From Balneola sp. (GTDB lineage: Bacteria; Bacteroidota; Rhodothermia; Balneolales; Balneolaceae), in NCBI GenBank assembly GCA_028284195.1, contig JANQSE010000006.1:62001-126000 (forward strand): 64,000 nucleotides of DNA, in the 5' to 3' direction. Below the pieces are notes generated by a model. That model was given only the letters and a program-made list of their open reading frames with translations, was not told the origin of the DNA and did no database searches. This document shows, in pieces, positions 18,559 through 27,708 of this stretch. Positions within the stretch are counted from its first letter, which is position 1, and the number at the start of each line of letters is the position of its first letter. The translations under genes and the position numbers were made by a program.

Positions 18559-20133
18559 TTAATGTTTAAAATGTCGTTTTCCTGTAAAAATCATAGTCAT
18601 TCCAAATTCATTGGCTTTTGCGATAACTTCTTCGTCGCGGATGCTGCCTCCTGGCTGTATAATGGCTGTTGCTCCTGCTTTTGATGCTGCTTCAATTCCA
18701 TCTGAAAATGGGAAAAAAGCATCCGATGCAATTGCGGAACCTTTAAGGTCAAGCCTTTCTTTTTTTGCTTTGTCAACGGCAATTTCAGAAGAATCAACTC
18801 TGCTTGTTTGGCCGGAACCTATTCCAAGTGTTCTTCCATTTTTGGCGTATACAATCGCATTAGATTTTACATGGCGTACTACTTTCCATGCAAAAAGCAG
18901 GTCATCCAATTCGTCTTTAGTTGGCTCCCTTTCGGTAACTACTTTAAGTTCTGAGATATCAATTGAACCGAGATCAGCATCCTGAGTTAAAATGCCTCCA
19001 AAAATAGATCGAAATGAAGTACGGTTTTTCTTATCCAGAGGTTTTTTGATGCGGATCAATCGTCTGTTTTTTTTCTGAGTGAGCAGCTCAAGTGCATCTT
19101 TATCAAACTTGGGAGCGATAATTATTTCGGTAAAGATTTCATCAATGGCAGAGGCTGTTTTAAGATCCAGCGGTTTGTTCACAACAACGATTCCACCAAA
19201 AGGGGATACTGTATCGGTACTAAAGGCTTTTCTGTACGCATCTTCTAAATCTGGAGCAGTCCCTACTCCACAGGGGATGGTATGTTTGATGATTGCACAA
19301 GTGGCTTCATCTTTATTGAAAGATGAAATGATGTTTAAGGCAGCGTCAACATCAATAAAATTGTTATAGCTGAGCTGCTTTCCATGAAAGCAATCGATAA
19401 TAGAATCCTGTTGGCCATATACTGCTCCTTTTTGATGAGGGTTTTCTCCATACCGAAGCTCCTGCGAGAGAGGAAAAGTTAGATTGAATTGCTTAGCAGG
19501 TTCGTCATTGCTCAAATCATTGAAATAATTAGCAATTGCTGAGTCATAATCAGCAGTATGATTGAAAGCGTCTTTAGCAAGAGATTTTCTCATGCTAAAT
19601 GAGATTCCATTTCTGCCGTTAAGTTCCTCAATAAATTTTTTGTACTGGTTTGGACTGCTTAATATGGTTACATGTGCAAAATTTTTTGCAGCCGCTCGCA
19701 CCATTGTTGGCCCGCCTATATCAATAAACTCGGTAGCAGTGGCGGTGTTTACATTTCCTTCGTCAATTTTATTTTTGAATGGATAAAGGTTAACAACAAC
19801 CAGTTCAATAGGGGTAATGCCCAGCTTTTCAATTTCCTCCTTGTCACTTTTATGGCTGGTTCGTGCCAAAATACCTCCGTGAATAAATGGGTGAAGCGTT
19901 TTAACCCGGCCATCCAGGCATTCTTCAAAACCTGTAATTTCAGATACATCCTTTACAGGAATTCCTGCTTCACTGATTGTTTTGGATGTTCCTCCGGTTG
20001 AGATCAGCTCAACACCTTGTTGGTGTAATGCGTTAGCAAGCTGGGCAATTCCGGTTTTATCTGATACGGATAGCAAAGCTCTTTTAATTGTTAAAGGTAT
20101 TTCGGGGAGTGATGAAAGAGGTTTTAAGGCCAC
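18559..20133 (-). CDS. purH: Bifunctional AICAR transformylase/IMP cyclohydrolase
   Basis: 524 residues. The N-terminal IMP cyclohydrolase (MGS-like) domain, about 1-200, shows LLSVSDKTG, GGTSKTI and DGRVKTLHP; the C-terminal transformylase shows LRYGENPHQ, KHTIPCGVG, VSPFGG and SDAFFPFSDGIE. It performs the last two steps of purine synthesis to IMP using 10-formyl-THF. It begins six bases after purN and shares its promoter. Confidence 0.97.
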   Translation of the reverse strand: MALKPLSSLPEIPLTIKRALLSVSDKTGIAQLANALHQQGVELISTGGTSKTISEAGIPVKDVSEITGFEECLDGRVKTLHPFIHGGILARTSHKSDKEEIEKLGITPIELVVVNLYPFKNKIDEGNVNTATATEFIDIGGPTMVRAAAKNFAHVTILSSPNQYKKFIEELNGRNGISFSMRKSLAKDAFNHTADYDSAIANYFNDLSNDEPAKQFNLTFPLSQELRYGENPHQKGAVYGQQDSIIDCFHGKQLSYNNFIDVDAALNIISSFNKDEATCAIIKHTIPCGVGTAPDLEDAYRKAFSTDTVSPFGGIVVVNKPLDLKTASAIDEIFTEIIIAPKFDKDALELLTQKKNRRLIRIKKPLDKKNRTSFRSIFGGILTQDADLGSIDISELKVVTEREPTKDELDDLLFAWKVVRHVKSNAIVYAKNGRTLGIGSGQTSRVDSSEIAVDKAKKERLDLKGSAIASDAFFPFSDGIEAASKAGATAIIQPGGSIRDEEVIAKANEFGMTMIFTGKRHFKH

Positions 20134-20139
20134 TTTGAG

Positions 20140-20727
20140 TTATTTTAGAGTTTTTAAATATTGTTGTATTGCTTTTGGATAAAGCTTGTGTTCTTCTTTT
20201 AACACTTTTTTTGCTAAGCTTTCTGCAGTATCAGAAACGGAAACCCCAACTTTAGCCTGTGCTATAACAGGGCCTTCGTCATATTCTTCAGTAACGATAT
20301 GCACAGTACATCCTGATACTGTTTCTTTGTTTTCAATTACTGCTTTATGGACATTCATCCCATAAAATCCTTTTCCACCAAATTTGGGAAGAAGAGAAGG
20401 GTGGATGTTCAAAATACGGCCTTCAAAATATTGAATAATTTGTAAAGGGATCTTTTTTAAATAGCCGGCAAGAATTAACACATCTGCATTCCATTCTTTC
20501 AATTGAATTAAAAGCTCGCTTGCATATTCGTTTTCAGAATCGAAATTATTTTCATTTAAAATGCGCACATCAATATTAGCAATAGCTGCTTTGTTTACTG
20601 CAAAGGCATTTTCTTTATTGGATACCAGTCCTGTTATCCGAGCGTTTAAATCCCCATCAGAAATTGCGTCAATAATTGATTGAAAATTTGAGCCTGAACC
20701 TGAGGCAAATACAACAAGATTCTTCAA
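20140..20727 (-). CDS. purN: Phosphoribosylglycinamide formyltransferase
   Basis: 195 residues. Motifs: VFASGSGSNFQSI for phosphoribosyl binding, LAGYLKKIP, ILNIHPSLLPKFGGKG with the catalytic Asn and His, and the conserved Asp in YDEGPVIAQ. It formylates GAR with 10-formyl-THF in purine synthesis. A TAnnTTTG promoter element lies at 20763-20770, some 35 bases before the ATG. Operon with purH. Confidence 0.95.
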   Translation of the reverse strand: MKNLVVFASGSGSNFQSIIDAISDGDLNARITGLVSNKENAFAVNKAAIANIDVRILNENNFDSENEYASELLIQLKEWNADVLILAGYLKKIPLQIIQYFEGRILNIHPSLLPKFGGKGFYGMNVHKAVIENKETVSGCTVHIVTEEYDEGPVIAQAKVGVSVSDTAESLAKKVLKEEHKLYPKAIQQYLKTLK

Positions 20728-20762
20728 ATATGATACATTTGGCGTTGCCGAAAAGCGTTTGG

Positions 20763-20770
20763 CAAAGATA
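20763..20770 (-). promoter_or_regulatory. TAnnTTTG promoter element for purN-purH
   Basis: Reads TATCTTTG on the minus strand, 36 bases before the purN ATG. It matches the Bacteroidota -7 element; no clear -33 TTG at the usual distance. Confidence 0.5.
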
Positions 20771-20802
20771 CGTAAAGTTATGAAGCAATTCAGCGAAGAA
20801 AA

Positions 20803-21891
20803 TTATTCGGTGGTAGTTTTCCCGATATCTATCTCTTGCCTGAATACACGATAATTATTAAAGCTCCAGCTAATTTGGAGAATAGTTATCCTGACTATAG
20901 TGGCTAGTGGTATTGCGATCAACATTCCTAAAATACCTGCGGTTTCGGCACCAACTAAAATAATAAATAGAATGGCAACCGGGTGCATGTCGGCTGAACG
21001 GGAAAACAATAGGGGTTGAAACAAAACATTATCTAGTATCTGAACTACCAGAATTGCGAGCAGGCAGGCAATGACTAATGAAAAATCTCCGGTTTCTATA
21101 ATCGAAATAATGATGGATAAAATATAGCCTATAATCGGCCCAAAATAGGGGATAGTATTGGCTAAGCCGACAGCAATGCCTACCGATAATGAGTTTTCTA
21201 AACCTGCAACAGAAAGAGTAGTCCAGGAACTTACCGCAACCAAGAAACTCTGTAGTAATACGCTCCGAAAATAAAGCCCCAATCTTTTTTCAATTTTATC
21301 GATAAGCGTGAGTGAAGTCTCAAAATATTTATTTGGAATTAATTGTAAGAGATCACGTCGTATTTTCGATCCATCTTTCAGGAAAAAGAAAGCAGCAAAA
21401 GGAACTACTAAAACAGCCGAAAAAATATCGGTGAATACTGCCAGAACGTTGCCGAATACAGAAGAAAACTGATCAAAGTTAAAAAGGCTGTTTAGAATTT
21501 GAGAGAGATTATCACTTAGAAAAGCGGCTGGAATAAAATCGTAGCTTTCACTTAGCTGTGTTTCCACCCGGTTCGCTATCATTTCTATATTTTGAATATC
21601 CAGCTGTTGCGCTAATTGAACCATCTGTTCAGCTACCCGCGGAATAACCGTAGTGGAAGCATAAACAAAAATTAAAATAACAGCCGAGAGAGTAAGGGTT
21701 ATAGCTAGCGTGCGTGGAATTCGATTACGTTGTAGCCAATTTACAATTGGATCAAGAATATAGCTTAGAATAAGAGCAAGAATAAGGTAAAGAACCAGGT
21801 TGCCAAGCTTAACTAAAATCCACCCCAGAACAGCCAATGCGGCAATACCGATTGCAAATTTTACTATGCGTTCAAGGGTGATGTTTTTCAT
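20803..21891 (-). CDS. AI-2E family transporter (PerM/YhhT-like permease)
   Basis: 362 residues with seven to eight hydrophobic segments arranged as in the family: an N-terminal pair, a central amphipathic block, the FFLKDG motif, and the conserved C-terminal GxxIGYILSI and FxPLLFSRSADMHPVAILF regions. Some members export autoinducer-2, others act as Na+/H+ antiporters; the substrate here is unknown. Its start lies 20 bases inside the end of recX, so it is the third gene of the recA unit. Confidence 0.87.
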   Translation of the reverse strand: MKNITLERIVKFAIGIAALAVLGWILVKLGNLVLYLILALILSYILDPIVNWLQRNRIPRTLAITLTLSAVILIFVYASTTVIPRVAEQMVQLAQQLDIQNIEMIANRVETQLSESYDFIPAAFLSDNLSQILNSLFNFDQFSSVFGNVLAVFTDIFSAVLVVPFAAFFFLKDGSKIRRDLLQLIPNKYFETSLTLIDKIEKRLGLYFRSVLLQSFLVAVSSWTTLSVAGLENSLSVGIAVGLANTIPYFGPIIGYILSIIISIIETGDFSLVIACLLAILVVQILDNVLFQPLLFSRSADMHPVAILFIILVGAETAGILGMLIAIPLATIVRITILQISWSFNNYRVFRQEIDIGKTTTE

Positions 21892-22564
21892 TATCTTCTA
21901 TTAAATCAAGTATTGGATTAATCTCTTTCAATATAATACCAGAATCGTAGCCTTTTCTTGTCAAAAAATCGAATACTTTTTTTCGGCGTTTTGATTTTTC
22001 TGCCCGCAAAAATTTTTGCTTGTTTTTTTTGACAAGAGAAAAGATAGCTTGAGTTGAGTCCTTGGGAGTTATCTCTTGAAGTGATTGGTTAATAATTGTA
22101 CTGGAAACTCCTTTTTTGCGCAATTCTATCCTAACCTTATTTGTACCCCAATTATTGAAGCGGAACTTATCTCGTGTAAATTTCCTGGCAAATACCTTAT
22201 TATCTATATAACCTTTTTCTTCAAGCTCCGGGATCACTTTATCCAGTATGGTAGTATTATATCCTTTTTTAATTCCTTTTTGTTTTAGTTCATGACTCGT
22301 ATGATCTCTTCTTCCAAGTAAGCGTAAAAGATATCCTCTTACTTTCCATTTATCTTCACTAAAAAGTATTTTGTTATAAAGTCTTTCATCAACAACACTT
22401 CCTTTTTTGAGATTGAACTTGATTAGTGTGTTATCAGAAACTCCTAGCATAAAACCGTTTTTCGAGAACAAAGAGTATCGCAAAGTGCTTTTCTTTTGAA
22501 CTTCAATTCGTTCAACTTTTGCAGGAAGAGGAATATTAATGGAATGTTGTACTTGTTGATCCAT
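21872..22564 (-). CDS. recX: RecA regulator RecX
   Basis: About 230 residues of tandem three-helix repeats, basic and rich in Lys/Arg (GYLLRLLGRRDHTSHELKQK is the repeat signature). RecX binds along RecA filaments and blocks their growth. I place the start at 22564 (MDQQVQHS) rather than at 22597: the upstream ATG falls in the loop of the terminator hairpin that follows recA. The coding region is notably AT- and Lys-rich. Position behind recA supports the call. Confidence 0.87.
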   Translation of the reverse strand: MDQQVQHSINIPLPAKVERIEVQKKSTLRYSLFSKNGFMLGVSDNTLIKFNLKKGSVVDERLYNKILFSEDKWKVRGYLLRLLGRRDHTSHELKQKGIKKGYNTTILDKVIPELEEKGYIDNKVFARKFTRDKFRFNNWGTNKVRIELRKKGVSSTIINQSLQEITPKDSTQAIFSLVKKNKQKFLRAEKSKRRKKVFDFLTRKGYDSGIILKEINPILDLIEDNEKHHP

Positions 22565-22576
22565 TGCCGGATAGAG

Positions 22577-22604
22577 AAAAAGCCTTGTGGTAAGCAAGGC
22601 TTTT
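22577..22604 (-). terminator. Intrinsic terminator between recA and recX
   Basis: Ten-base perfect stem (22578-22587 with 22595-22604), seven-base loop, and five Ts after it on the minus strand. It lies 13 bases past the recA stop and just before the likely recX start, so recX would depend on read-through. Confidence 0.85.
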
Positions 22605-22616
22605 GAAAGATAAAAA

Positions 22617-23678
22617 TTAAGCTTCTACTTTTTCTGGTTCAGTTATTTCTTCTTTGGTTGCATCAGCTATAGGTTCATTCAGATCTTCGCCAGCAAGTTT
22701 TGCGCGGACAATTTTCTCAATTTTATCACACAATGCGGTGTCTTCTTCCAGAAATTGCATTGCGGAATCGGCTCCCTGCCCGATGGGTTCACCTTCGTGC
22801 CGGAACCAGCTTCCACGTTTTTCTATGACATCAAATTCCACAGCTAAATCTAAAATTTCAGCAATACGTGAAGTTCCTTTTCCATACATAATGTTGAATT
22901 CAACTACTTTGAAAGGAGGGGCTACTTTGTTCTTCGCCACTTTTACTTTGGTTCGGTTACCAATTACTTCATCTGCTTTTTTGATGGCTCCGATTCTGCG
23001 AATATCAAGGCGAACAGAAGAGTAGAATTTCAGGGCACGCCCACCGGTAGTGGTTTCAGGATTGCCGAACATAACCCCGATTTTTTCACGAACCTGATTA
23101 ATAAAAATACAAGCCGTGTGTGATTTGTTAACAATACCGGTAATTTTACGAAGTGCCTGAGACATTAACCGCGCCTGAAGCCCCATATGAGAATCACCCA
23201 TTTCGCCTTCCAGTTCGGCACGTGGGACTAGTGCGGCAACAGAATCAATCACAATTACATCCAAAGCTCCTGAGCGGATCAAAGTTTCTGTAATTTCAAG
23301 TGCCTGCTCGCCGCTATCGGGTTGAGAAACTAACAGCTCGTCAACTTTAATACCTAATGCTTTGGCATAACGGGGATCGAAGGCGTGTTCAGCATCAATG
23401 AATGCAGCATAGCCACCATTCTTTTGTGCCTGTGCAATGACCTGAAGTGCCATAGTTGTTTTACCGCTCGCCTCAGGGCCATATATTTCTGTAATTCGCC
23501 CCCGGGGCACACCTTGTACACCCAGTGCATAATCCACCATGATGGAACCTGTCGAAATTACTTCCACATTTTGAATGGCATCATCGCCAAGTTTCATGAT
23601 GGTTCCTTTTCCATGTTGTTTTTCGATCTGTCCAACGGCAATATCGAGTGCTTTCATTCTTTCTTTTGAATCTGACAT
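22617..23678 (-). CDS. recA: Recombinase A
   Basis: 353 residues. Walker [32 protein letters not shown] (Walker B), loop L1 and loop L2 ([27 protein letters not shown]), and an acidic C-terminal tail ([11 protein letters not shown]). It catalyses strand exchange and, in organisms with LexA, triggers the SOS response. Upstream lie a TAACTTTG promoter element and a candidate LexA-like box. recX follows after a terminator. Confidence 0.98.
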   Translation of the reverse strand: MSDSKERMKALDIAVGQIEKQHGKGTIMKLGDDAIQNVEVISTGSIMVDYALGVQGVPRGRITEIYGPEASGKTTMALQVIAQAQKNGGYAAFIDAEHAFDPRYAKALGIKVDELLVSQPDSGEQALEITETLIRSGALDVIVIDSVAALVPRAELEGEMGDSHMGLQARLMSQALRKITGIVNKSHTACIFINQVREKIGVMFGNPETTTGGRALKFYSSVRLDIRRIGAIKKADEVIGNRTKVKVAKNKVAPPFKVVEFNIMYGKGTSRIAEILDLAVEFDVIEKRGSWFRHEGEPIGQGADSAMQFLEEDTALCDKIEKIVRAKLAGEDLNEPIADATKEEITEPEKVEA

Positions 23679-23709
23679 GATTTGAGTATTAATTTGAATT
23701 TATTTGCTG

Positions 23710-23717
23710 CAAAGTTA
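23710..23717 (-). promoter_or_regulatory. TAnnTTTG promoter element for recA
   Basis: Reads TAACTTTG on the minus strand, 31 bases before the recA ATG, the position expected for the Bacteroidota -7 element. Confidence 0.5.
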
Positions 23718-23757
23718 ACAAGGCACGGTGTCATATAATGTCATCCTGTAACAGGGA

Positions 23758-23771
23758 AGAATATATGTTCG
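23758..23771 (-). promoter_or_regulatory. Candidate LexA-type operator upstream of recA
   Basis: Minus strand reads CGAACATATATTCT, compared with the Gram-positive-type SOS box CGAACnnnnGTTCG: left half perfect, right half three of five. It lies about 40 bases upstream of the recA promoter element. Copies of TGTAACAG flank it on both sides (23747-23754 and 23777-23784). No lexA gene is in the window. Confidence 0.35.
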
Positions 23772-23859
23772 ATATATGTAACAGACAAGTCCCGTTTTAA
23801 ACTTTACAATATGTGTTATTTATGTAAGTAAGACAGGCTCAATCAAATTCCTTACAAAA

Positions 23860-24969
23860 TTATTTTTTTGTAGCAGGCATTGCATAATCCAAAGGCAGCA
23901 TATCAGATACTTTTTCAAAACCCCAATAACCGTCAAATAAAATAGCTGCGGGATCATAAATGTAGCCAGATTGATCCACAAGAACTGAATCAGCACCCAG
24001 CAAGACAGAAGATTTTTGAAAGTAGGGTAAAAGCCGTGGATTTTCATCGAGTAGATTTGCGATAGAGTATAAATAACTCATGTCCTCATATTCATTCTCA
24101 TATGTTACGTTGAGGAAATTTACATAGTGGAATTTATATGTGGAGCTATCCACTTTTTGGAAAAAATCCGGTATATCTACTTCATTTCTTGAAACATAAA
24201 CTCCTGTTGAATCCCTTCTTTCACCTTTAATAACAAATCTATTTTCTTTTATAGTGTTGTTGATTAGAGAATTTGTGAAATGTTGAAACGAACCTTTATA
24301 GGCGTTGATTCGATTTGTTTCCCATTTGTTTCTGGTTCGTTTCCGCTTAGATGTTTTAGGCACAAACAGGGTTTGCCCATAAAATGTAGAGATCCCGTTT
24401 TCGAAGTCAACCAGAAAATGATCCAGGTAAAAAAAGATGTTGTATCCCAGATCTTTATTTTCAATTTCTAACCGATCGTAAGCAAAAGCTATCAGAGTTT
24501 TTTCTTTAATGTTGTATTCAAAATTTATTTGCTCTTCGTTTTTGATTAGAGTGTTTTCGGAAAAAGGCCCAACACCTATAAACTTTTCTCTAAAGGTTTT
24601 CATGTTTTGCTTTCTGGCTATTGGATTGGGTTTTACCGTCAATTCCTCTAATTCATAAATTTTTTCTTTTAAAATGAATCGATATTCATCATTTAAGTTA
24701 TCGGTATTTATTTCTTTACTGGCACTTTCAAATCCAAGAAAACGAACTACTAATTCATGAATTCCGGCGGATATTTTGTCTAAGACAAACCTTCCATCTT
24801 CATCAGAGAGCGTGCCGATGGTACTTCCATTTATAAATATTTGAGCTCCTGTAATTGGCTCATTGGTTTCAGAAGATGTTACGGAACCCGAAATCGAAAA
24901 AGTTACCTGGGATACAGCAACGTGTGGAACAAGAGTAATTAATGTTGCTATCCAAAATCGTTGCTTCAT
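23860..24969 (-). CDS. Exported protein with carboxypeptidase-D-like regulatory domain
   Basis: Start chosen at 24969 (MKQRFW), two bases past the kynureninase-like stop; in-frame ATGs at 24981 and 24984 would overlap that gene. Signal peptide ends near AVSQ. Residues ~22-105 form a CarboxypepD_reg-like beta sandwich (ISGSVTSSETNEPITGAQIFINGSTIGTLSDEDGRF), the domain that also opens SusC-type receptors. The remaining ~270 residues, with tyrosine- and phenylalanine-rich strands, are unassigned; no TonB barrel follows. Probably periplasmic or outer-membrane attached. Co-transcribed with the tryptophan genes, for no evident reason. Confidence 0.72.
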   Translation of the reverse strand: MKQRFWIATLITLVPHVAVSQVTFSISGSVTSSETNEPITGAQIFINGSTIGTLSDEDGRFVLDKISAGIHELVVRFLGFESASKEINTDNLNDEYRFILKEKIYELEELTVKPNPIARKQNMKTFREKFIGVGPFSENTLIKNEEQINFEYNIKEKTLIAFAYDRLEIENKDLGYNIFFYLDHFLVDFENGISTFYGQTLFVPKTSKRKRTRNKWETNRINAYKGSFQHFTNSLINNTIKENRFVIKGERRDSTGVYVSRNEVDIPDFFQKVDSSTYKFHYVNFLNVTYENEYEDMSYLYSIANLLDENPRLLPYFQKSSVLLGADSVLVDQSGYIYDPAAILFDGYWGFEKVSDMLPLDYAMPATKK

Positions 24970-24970
24970 A

Positions 24971-26158
24971 TTAAAGTTCATCAACTGTTTCTTTTAATGA
25001 CTGTATAGCGTCTTCAATTTGAGCAGCAGTGGTATAGGGAGCAGGCCCAAACCGAAGGATCTGATCCCTGGCATCTGTGAATATATTTTTTTCAAGTAAA
25101 GCCGCCTGAATTTGCCGTGCTTTTGGCGAGGTTAGAGATAGGAAACCTCCGTTGTGTTTGGCAATATCTCGGTTGTGTGTAAGCCTTATTACAGAGGGAT
25201 CAAAATCTTTATCCAGGAAATGTTTTTTAAGCAGCTCTACTTTTTGAACATATTGATCTCTGAGGATTTCTTTGGTTAATCCCTGCTCTTTAAAAAACTG
25301 TACTACGTTGGCAGCCCGGTATTGCGAGGAAGGATCGTACGTACCGCTGGCAAATCGTTGATCGGAATGGTCGTAATGGGTAGGGGAATTGTCTCTGGGT
25401 TTTTCTAACGAACTGAAGGAAGCAAACCAACCTGTAATGGCCGGGCGGTACTCACAATCTTCAGGAAATCGAAGAAAGCAATTGGCCTCTCCCCATTGCA
25501 GATATTTATATCCTCCAGTCAGTATAAAACAATCTTCAAGGTTAGCCTTTCTGATTGATAACGGTGCAACATTAGTTCCATGGTAATCATCGATTAAAAC
25601 CGGAATGCCTTTATCCCGCGCAGCCTGAGCAATCTCCGTTAGATGATGATTGATTAAGCTCGATTCGAAATACACCCTGGAAAACATAACAGCAGAGGTT
25701 TTAGTATCCATTTCTGAAATAATGCGCTCGGCAAAATTTTTATCCGGAGTAACAGGTACATAAATAACCTCTAAACCCTCTTCCTCTAACCGGTGTAGCT
25801 GACGAAACAAAGAGTGAAATTCTCCATCTGTTGAAATGATCTTTGGCTTTTTTTTCAGATCAAGGCCGCTTATCCAGCTTACAAAAAGAACATGGGTATT
25901 TTCTTCCCGGCAGTAGAGCCCATCCGGGTCATCGTAATAATCACGAAGATAATCGCGCAAAATCTCAGTTTTTTCGGCGGCCTTTTCCCACTTTTTATCC
26001 ACCAACTCTGCTGAATCAAGGAAATATTCTTTTTGTCCTTCCAGTGCCACATCCGGCCAGGCCTGGTGAGAGTGCCCTGTAAAAAGCAGCCGCTCAGCAA
26101 CCTGAAAGTGAGAGTAATGAGGAATAAGTTGTTGAGCTAATTCGTCTATATTTACCAT
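24971..26158 (-). CDS. Kynureninase-like PLP enzyme (aminotransferase class V fold)
   Basis: 395 residues of fold-type I PLP enzyme. The Schiff-base Lys is in TGGYKYLQWGEAN; an Asp-x-x-His (LIDDYHGTN) precedes it; a Trp/Phe pair follows in ITGWFASF. The upstream gene on the same strand is tryptophan 2,3-dioxygenase, which makes hydrolysis of kynurenine to anthranilate and alanine the best guess. The C-terminal RFASGTYDPSS region looks more like general class V enzymes than classical KynU, so the exact reaction is uncertain. Confidence 0.65.
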   Translation of the reverse strand: MVNIDELAQQLIPHYSHFQVAERLLFTGHSHQAWPDVALEGQKEYFLDSAELVDKKWEKAAEKTEILRDYLRDYYDDPDGLYCREENTHVLFVSWISGLDLKKKPKIISTDGEFHSLFRQLHRLEEEGLEVIYVPVTPDKNFAERIISEMDTKTSAVMFSRVYFESSLINHHLTEIAQAARDKGIPVLIDDYHGTNVAPLSIRKANLEDCFILTGGYKYLQWGEANCFLRFPEDCEYRPAITGWFASFSSLEKPRDNSPTHYDHSDQRFASGTYDPSSQYRAANVVQFFKEQGLTKEILRDQYVQKVELLKKHFLDKDFDPSVIRLTHNRDIAKHNGGFLSLTSPKARQIQAALLEKNIFTDARDQILRFGPAPYTTAAQIEDAIQSLKETVDEL

Positions 26159-26262
26159 AGGAATTTATTTTGCCGCAAAAGCTCTAAGGAACAAAATTGT
26201 AGTATATAGTTTCCGTTCTAAAATACATGAATGTAGTGTTTCTGTGATTTTGTGGCATTCTA

Positions 26263-27042
26263 TTAAAAAGAGGATCGGATTTCCCAAAGATCAGGAAAAA
26301 TTGATTTATGCAATGTTAGTTGAAGATAAGCTACCCCCTCTGAACCTCCGGTGCCCGTTTTAGCCCCGATAGTTCGCTGCACCATTTTTACATGGCGATA
26401 CCGCCATTCCTGCAAACCTTCATCAAAATCCACCAATAGTTCGGCTACCAAAGCTGTTTCAGGATCTTCCTTCATCATTCTAATAAGTTCTTGTTGGTTT
26501 TGCTCGGAGGTATTGAACAGTAATCCTTGTTCATTTTTGCGTTCAGCGGAAACGGCATACCCTTTTTTTGTTAAGTAACTGCAAAAGCTCTCCCAAATTG
26601 TAGGTTCTTCCATACGTTGTTCAAGAATTTGAATATGTTTGGGAATATCTTTGTGTGCTTCTTTCATAAGCGGGAAGCGCATGCCGCACAGAATTTCTAC
26701 CTCCCTGAATTGCAATGATTGAAACCCACTGGACTGTCCCAGGAATTTTCTGAAGCTGTTGAATTCTAAGGGAGTCATTGTTTCCAGGATATCCACCTGG
26801 GCAACCAGCGTTTTCATAATGGTAAGAATACGGCGCATCGTTTTTATGGATGTCCAGGTATGGCCGGATTGCAATTCTTTGTTCAGTTTTCCAAACTCAT
26901 GGATAATTTGCTTGAACCACAGCTCATACGTTTGATGGATAATTATGAAAAGAGTTTCATCGTGTTCGGGTGGGTCTGATTGTAATTGCTGGAGCTTCAG
27001 GAGTTCGTTAATCTTTAGGTAACTGGTGTATGTAATGCTCAT
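26263..27042 (-). CDS. kynA: Tryptophan 2,3-dioxygenase
   Basis: 259 residues, near the ~280 of bacterial TDO. The hallmark FIIIHQTYELWFKQIIHE helix is at about 31-48, with the substrate-contacting His and aromatic residues; SGFQSLQFREVE and the late RYRHVKMVQRTIGAKTGTGGS (heme-ligating His and the TGGS loop) are all present. It oxidises L-tryptophan to N-formylkynurenine with heme iron. It heads an operon with the kynureninase-like gene. A formamidase and kynurenine monooxygenase are not visible here. Confidence 0.94.
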   Translation of the reverse strand: MSITYTSYLKINELLKLQQLQSDPPEHDETLFIIIHQTYELWFKQIIHEFGKLNKELQSGHTWTSIKTMRRILTIMKTLVAQVDILETMTPLEFNSFRKFLGQSSGFQSLQFREVEILCGMRFPLMKEAHKDIPKHIQILEQRMEEPTIWESFCSYLTKKGYAVSAERKNEQGLLFNTSEQNQQELIRMMKEDPETALVAELLVDFDEGLQEWRYRHVKMVQRTIGAKTGTGGSEGVAYLQLTLHKSIFPDLWEIRSSF

Positions 27043-27153
27043 AAAAAGTTAATTAATGAGCAGAGGATACGAAAAAAGAGGAATTAAAATGAATAAGTAA
27101 GGCGCATAATAAATGTACAGTAAACAATTGATGCCAGATTATTCAGGATTGTC

Positions 27154-27708
27154 TTATTCCATACCTGATAGATACTCTTTTCTTGTTAAAGAATATAAGC
27201 AGTGTCGTTTAAGAGGGCTTTCACTTTTTAAAGCAGGATGATCGAACTCATATACTTTTTTCATTCCTATTTTTTGCATTACCCTTTCAGATGGGTAATT
27301 ACCAAGTGTTGTGAAGGAGACCATTTTGTTTAAGGAAAGATCATTAAAAGCCAGGTTAAGGCAGCGTTTTGCTCCTTCAGTTGCCAATCCCTGATTCCAA
27401 TATTCTTTGTTTAATCGCCATCCTATCTCAATACAAGGAGTGAAATCTGCCTCAAAATTTGTATGCTTTAATCCGATAAAGCCGATCATTTTATCATCTT
27501 TAAGATGGTCAACTGCAAAAAAACCGAAGGTATGTTTTCTAATATGATCTTTGATCTTTTGTATCAGGTTTTCTGTTTCCTGCATTGTTAAAGTAGAGGG
27601 AAAATACTTCATGCTTTCCTTATCAGAATTGATGTTGTGCAGGGCATTCACATCATGTTCGTTAAAAGACCTGAACCCAAGACGGTCAGAAATGAAGTAA
27701 TAACTCAT
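27154..27708 (-). CDS. GNAT family N-acetyltransferase (RimJ/RimL-like)
   Basis: About 184 residues from the ATG at 27708, whose ATGA overlaps the xseA stop; an ATG at 27738 would extend it deeper into xseA. RimJ-type pattern: ISDRLGFRSFNEHDV opening, IGFIGLKH, EIGWRLNKEYWNQGLATEGAKRCLNLAF (acetyl-CoA pyrophosphate loop) and NYPSERVMQKIGMKKV. It transfers acetyl from acetyl-CoA to an amine, perhaps a protein N-terminus; the substrate cannot be assigned. Confidence 0.85.
   Translation of the reverse strand: MSYYFISDRLGFRSFNEHDVNALHNINSDKESMKYFPSTLTMQETENLIQKIKDHIRKHTFGFFAVDHLKDDKMIGFIGLKHTNFEADFTPCIEIGWRLNKEYWNQGLATEGAKRCLNLAFNDLSLNKMVSFTTLGNYPSERVMQKIGMKKVYEFDHPALKSESPLKRHCLYSLTRKEYLSGME

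Noticed and set aside
18611-18985. 124-residue + frame inside purH
   Set aside because: Antisense to a conserved purine enzyme; no independent evidence.
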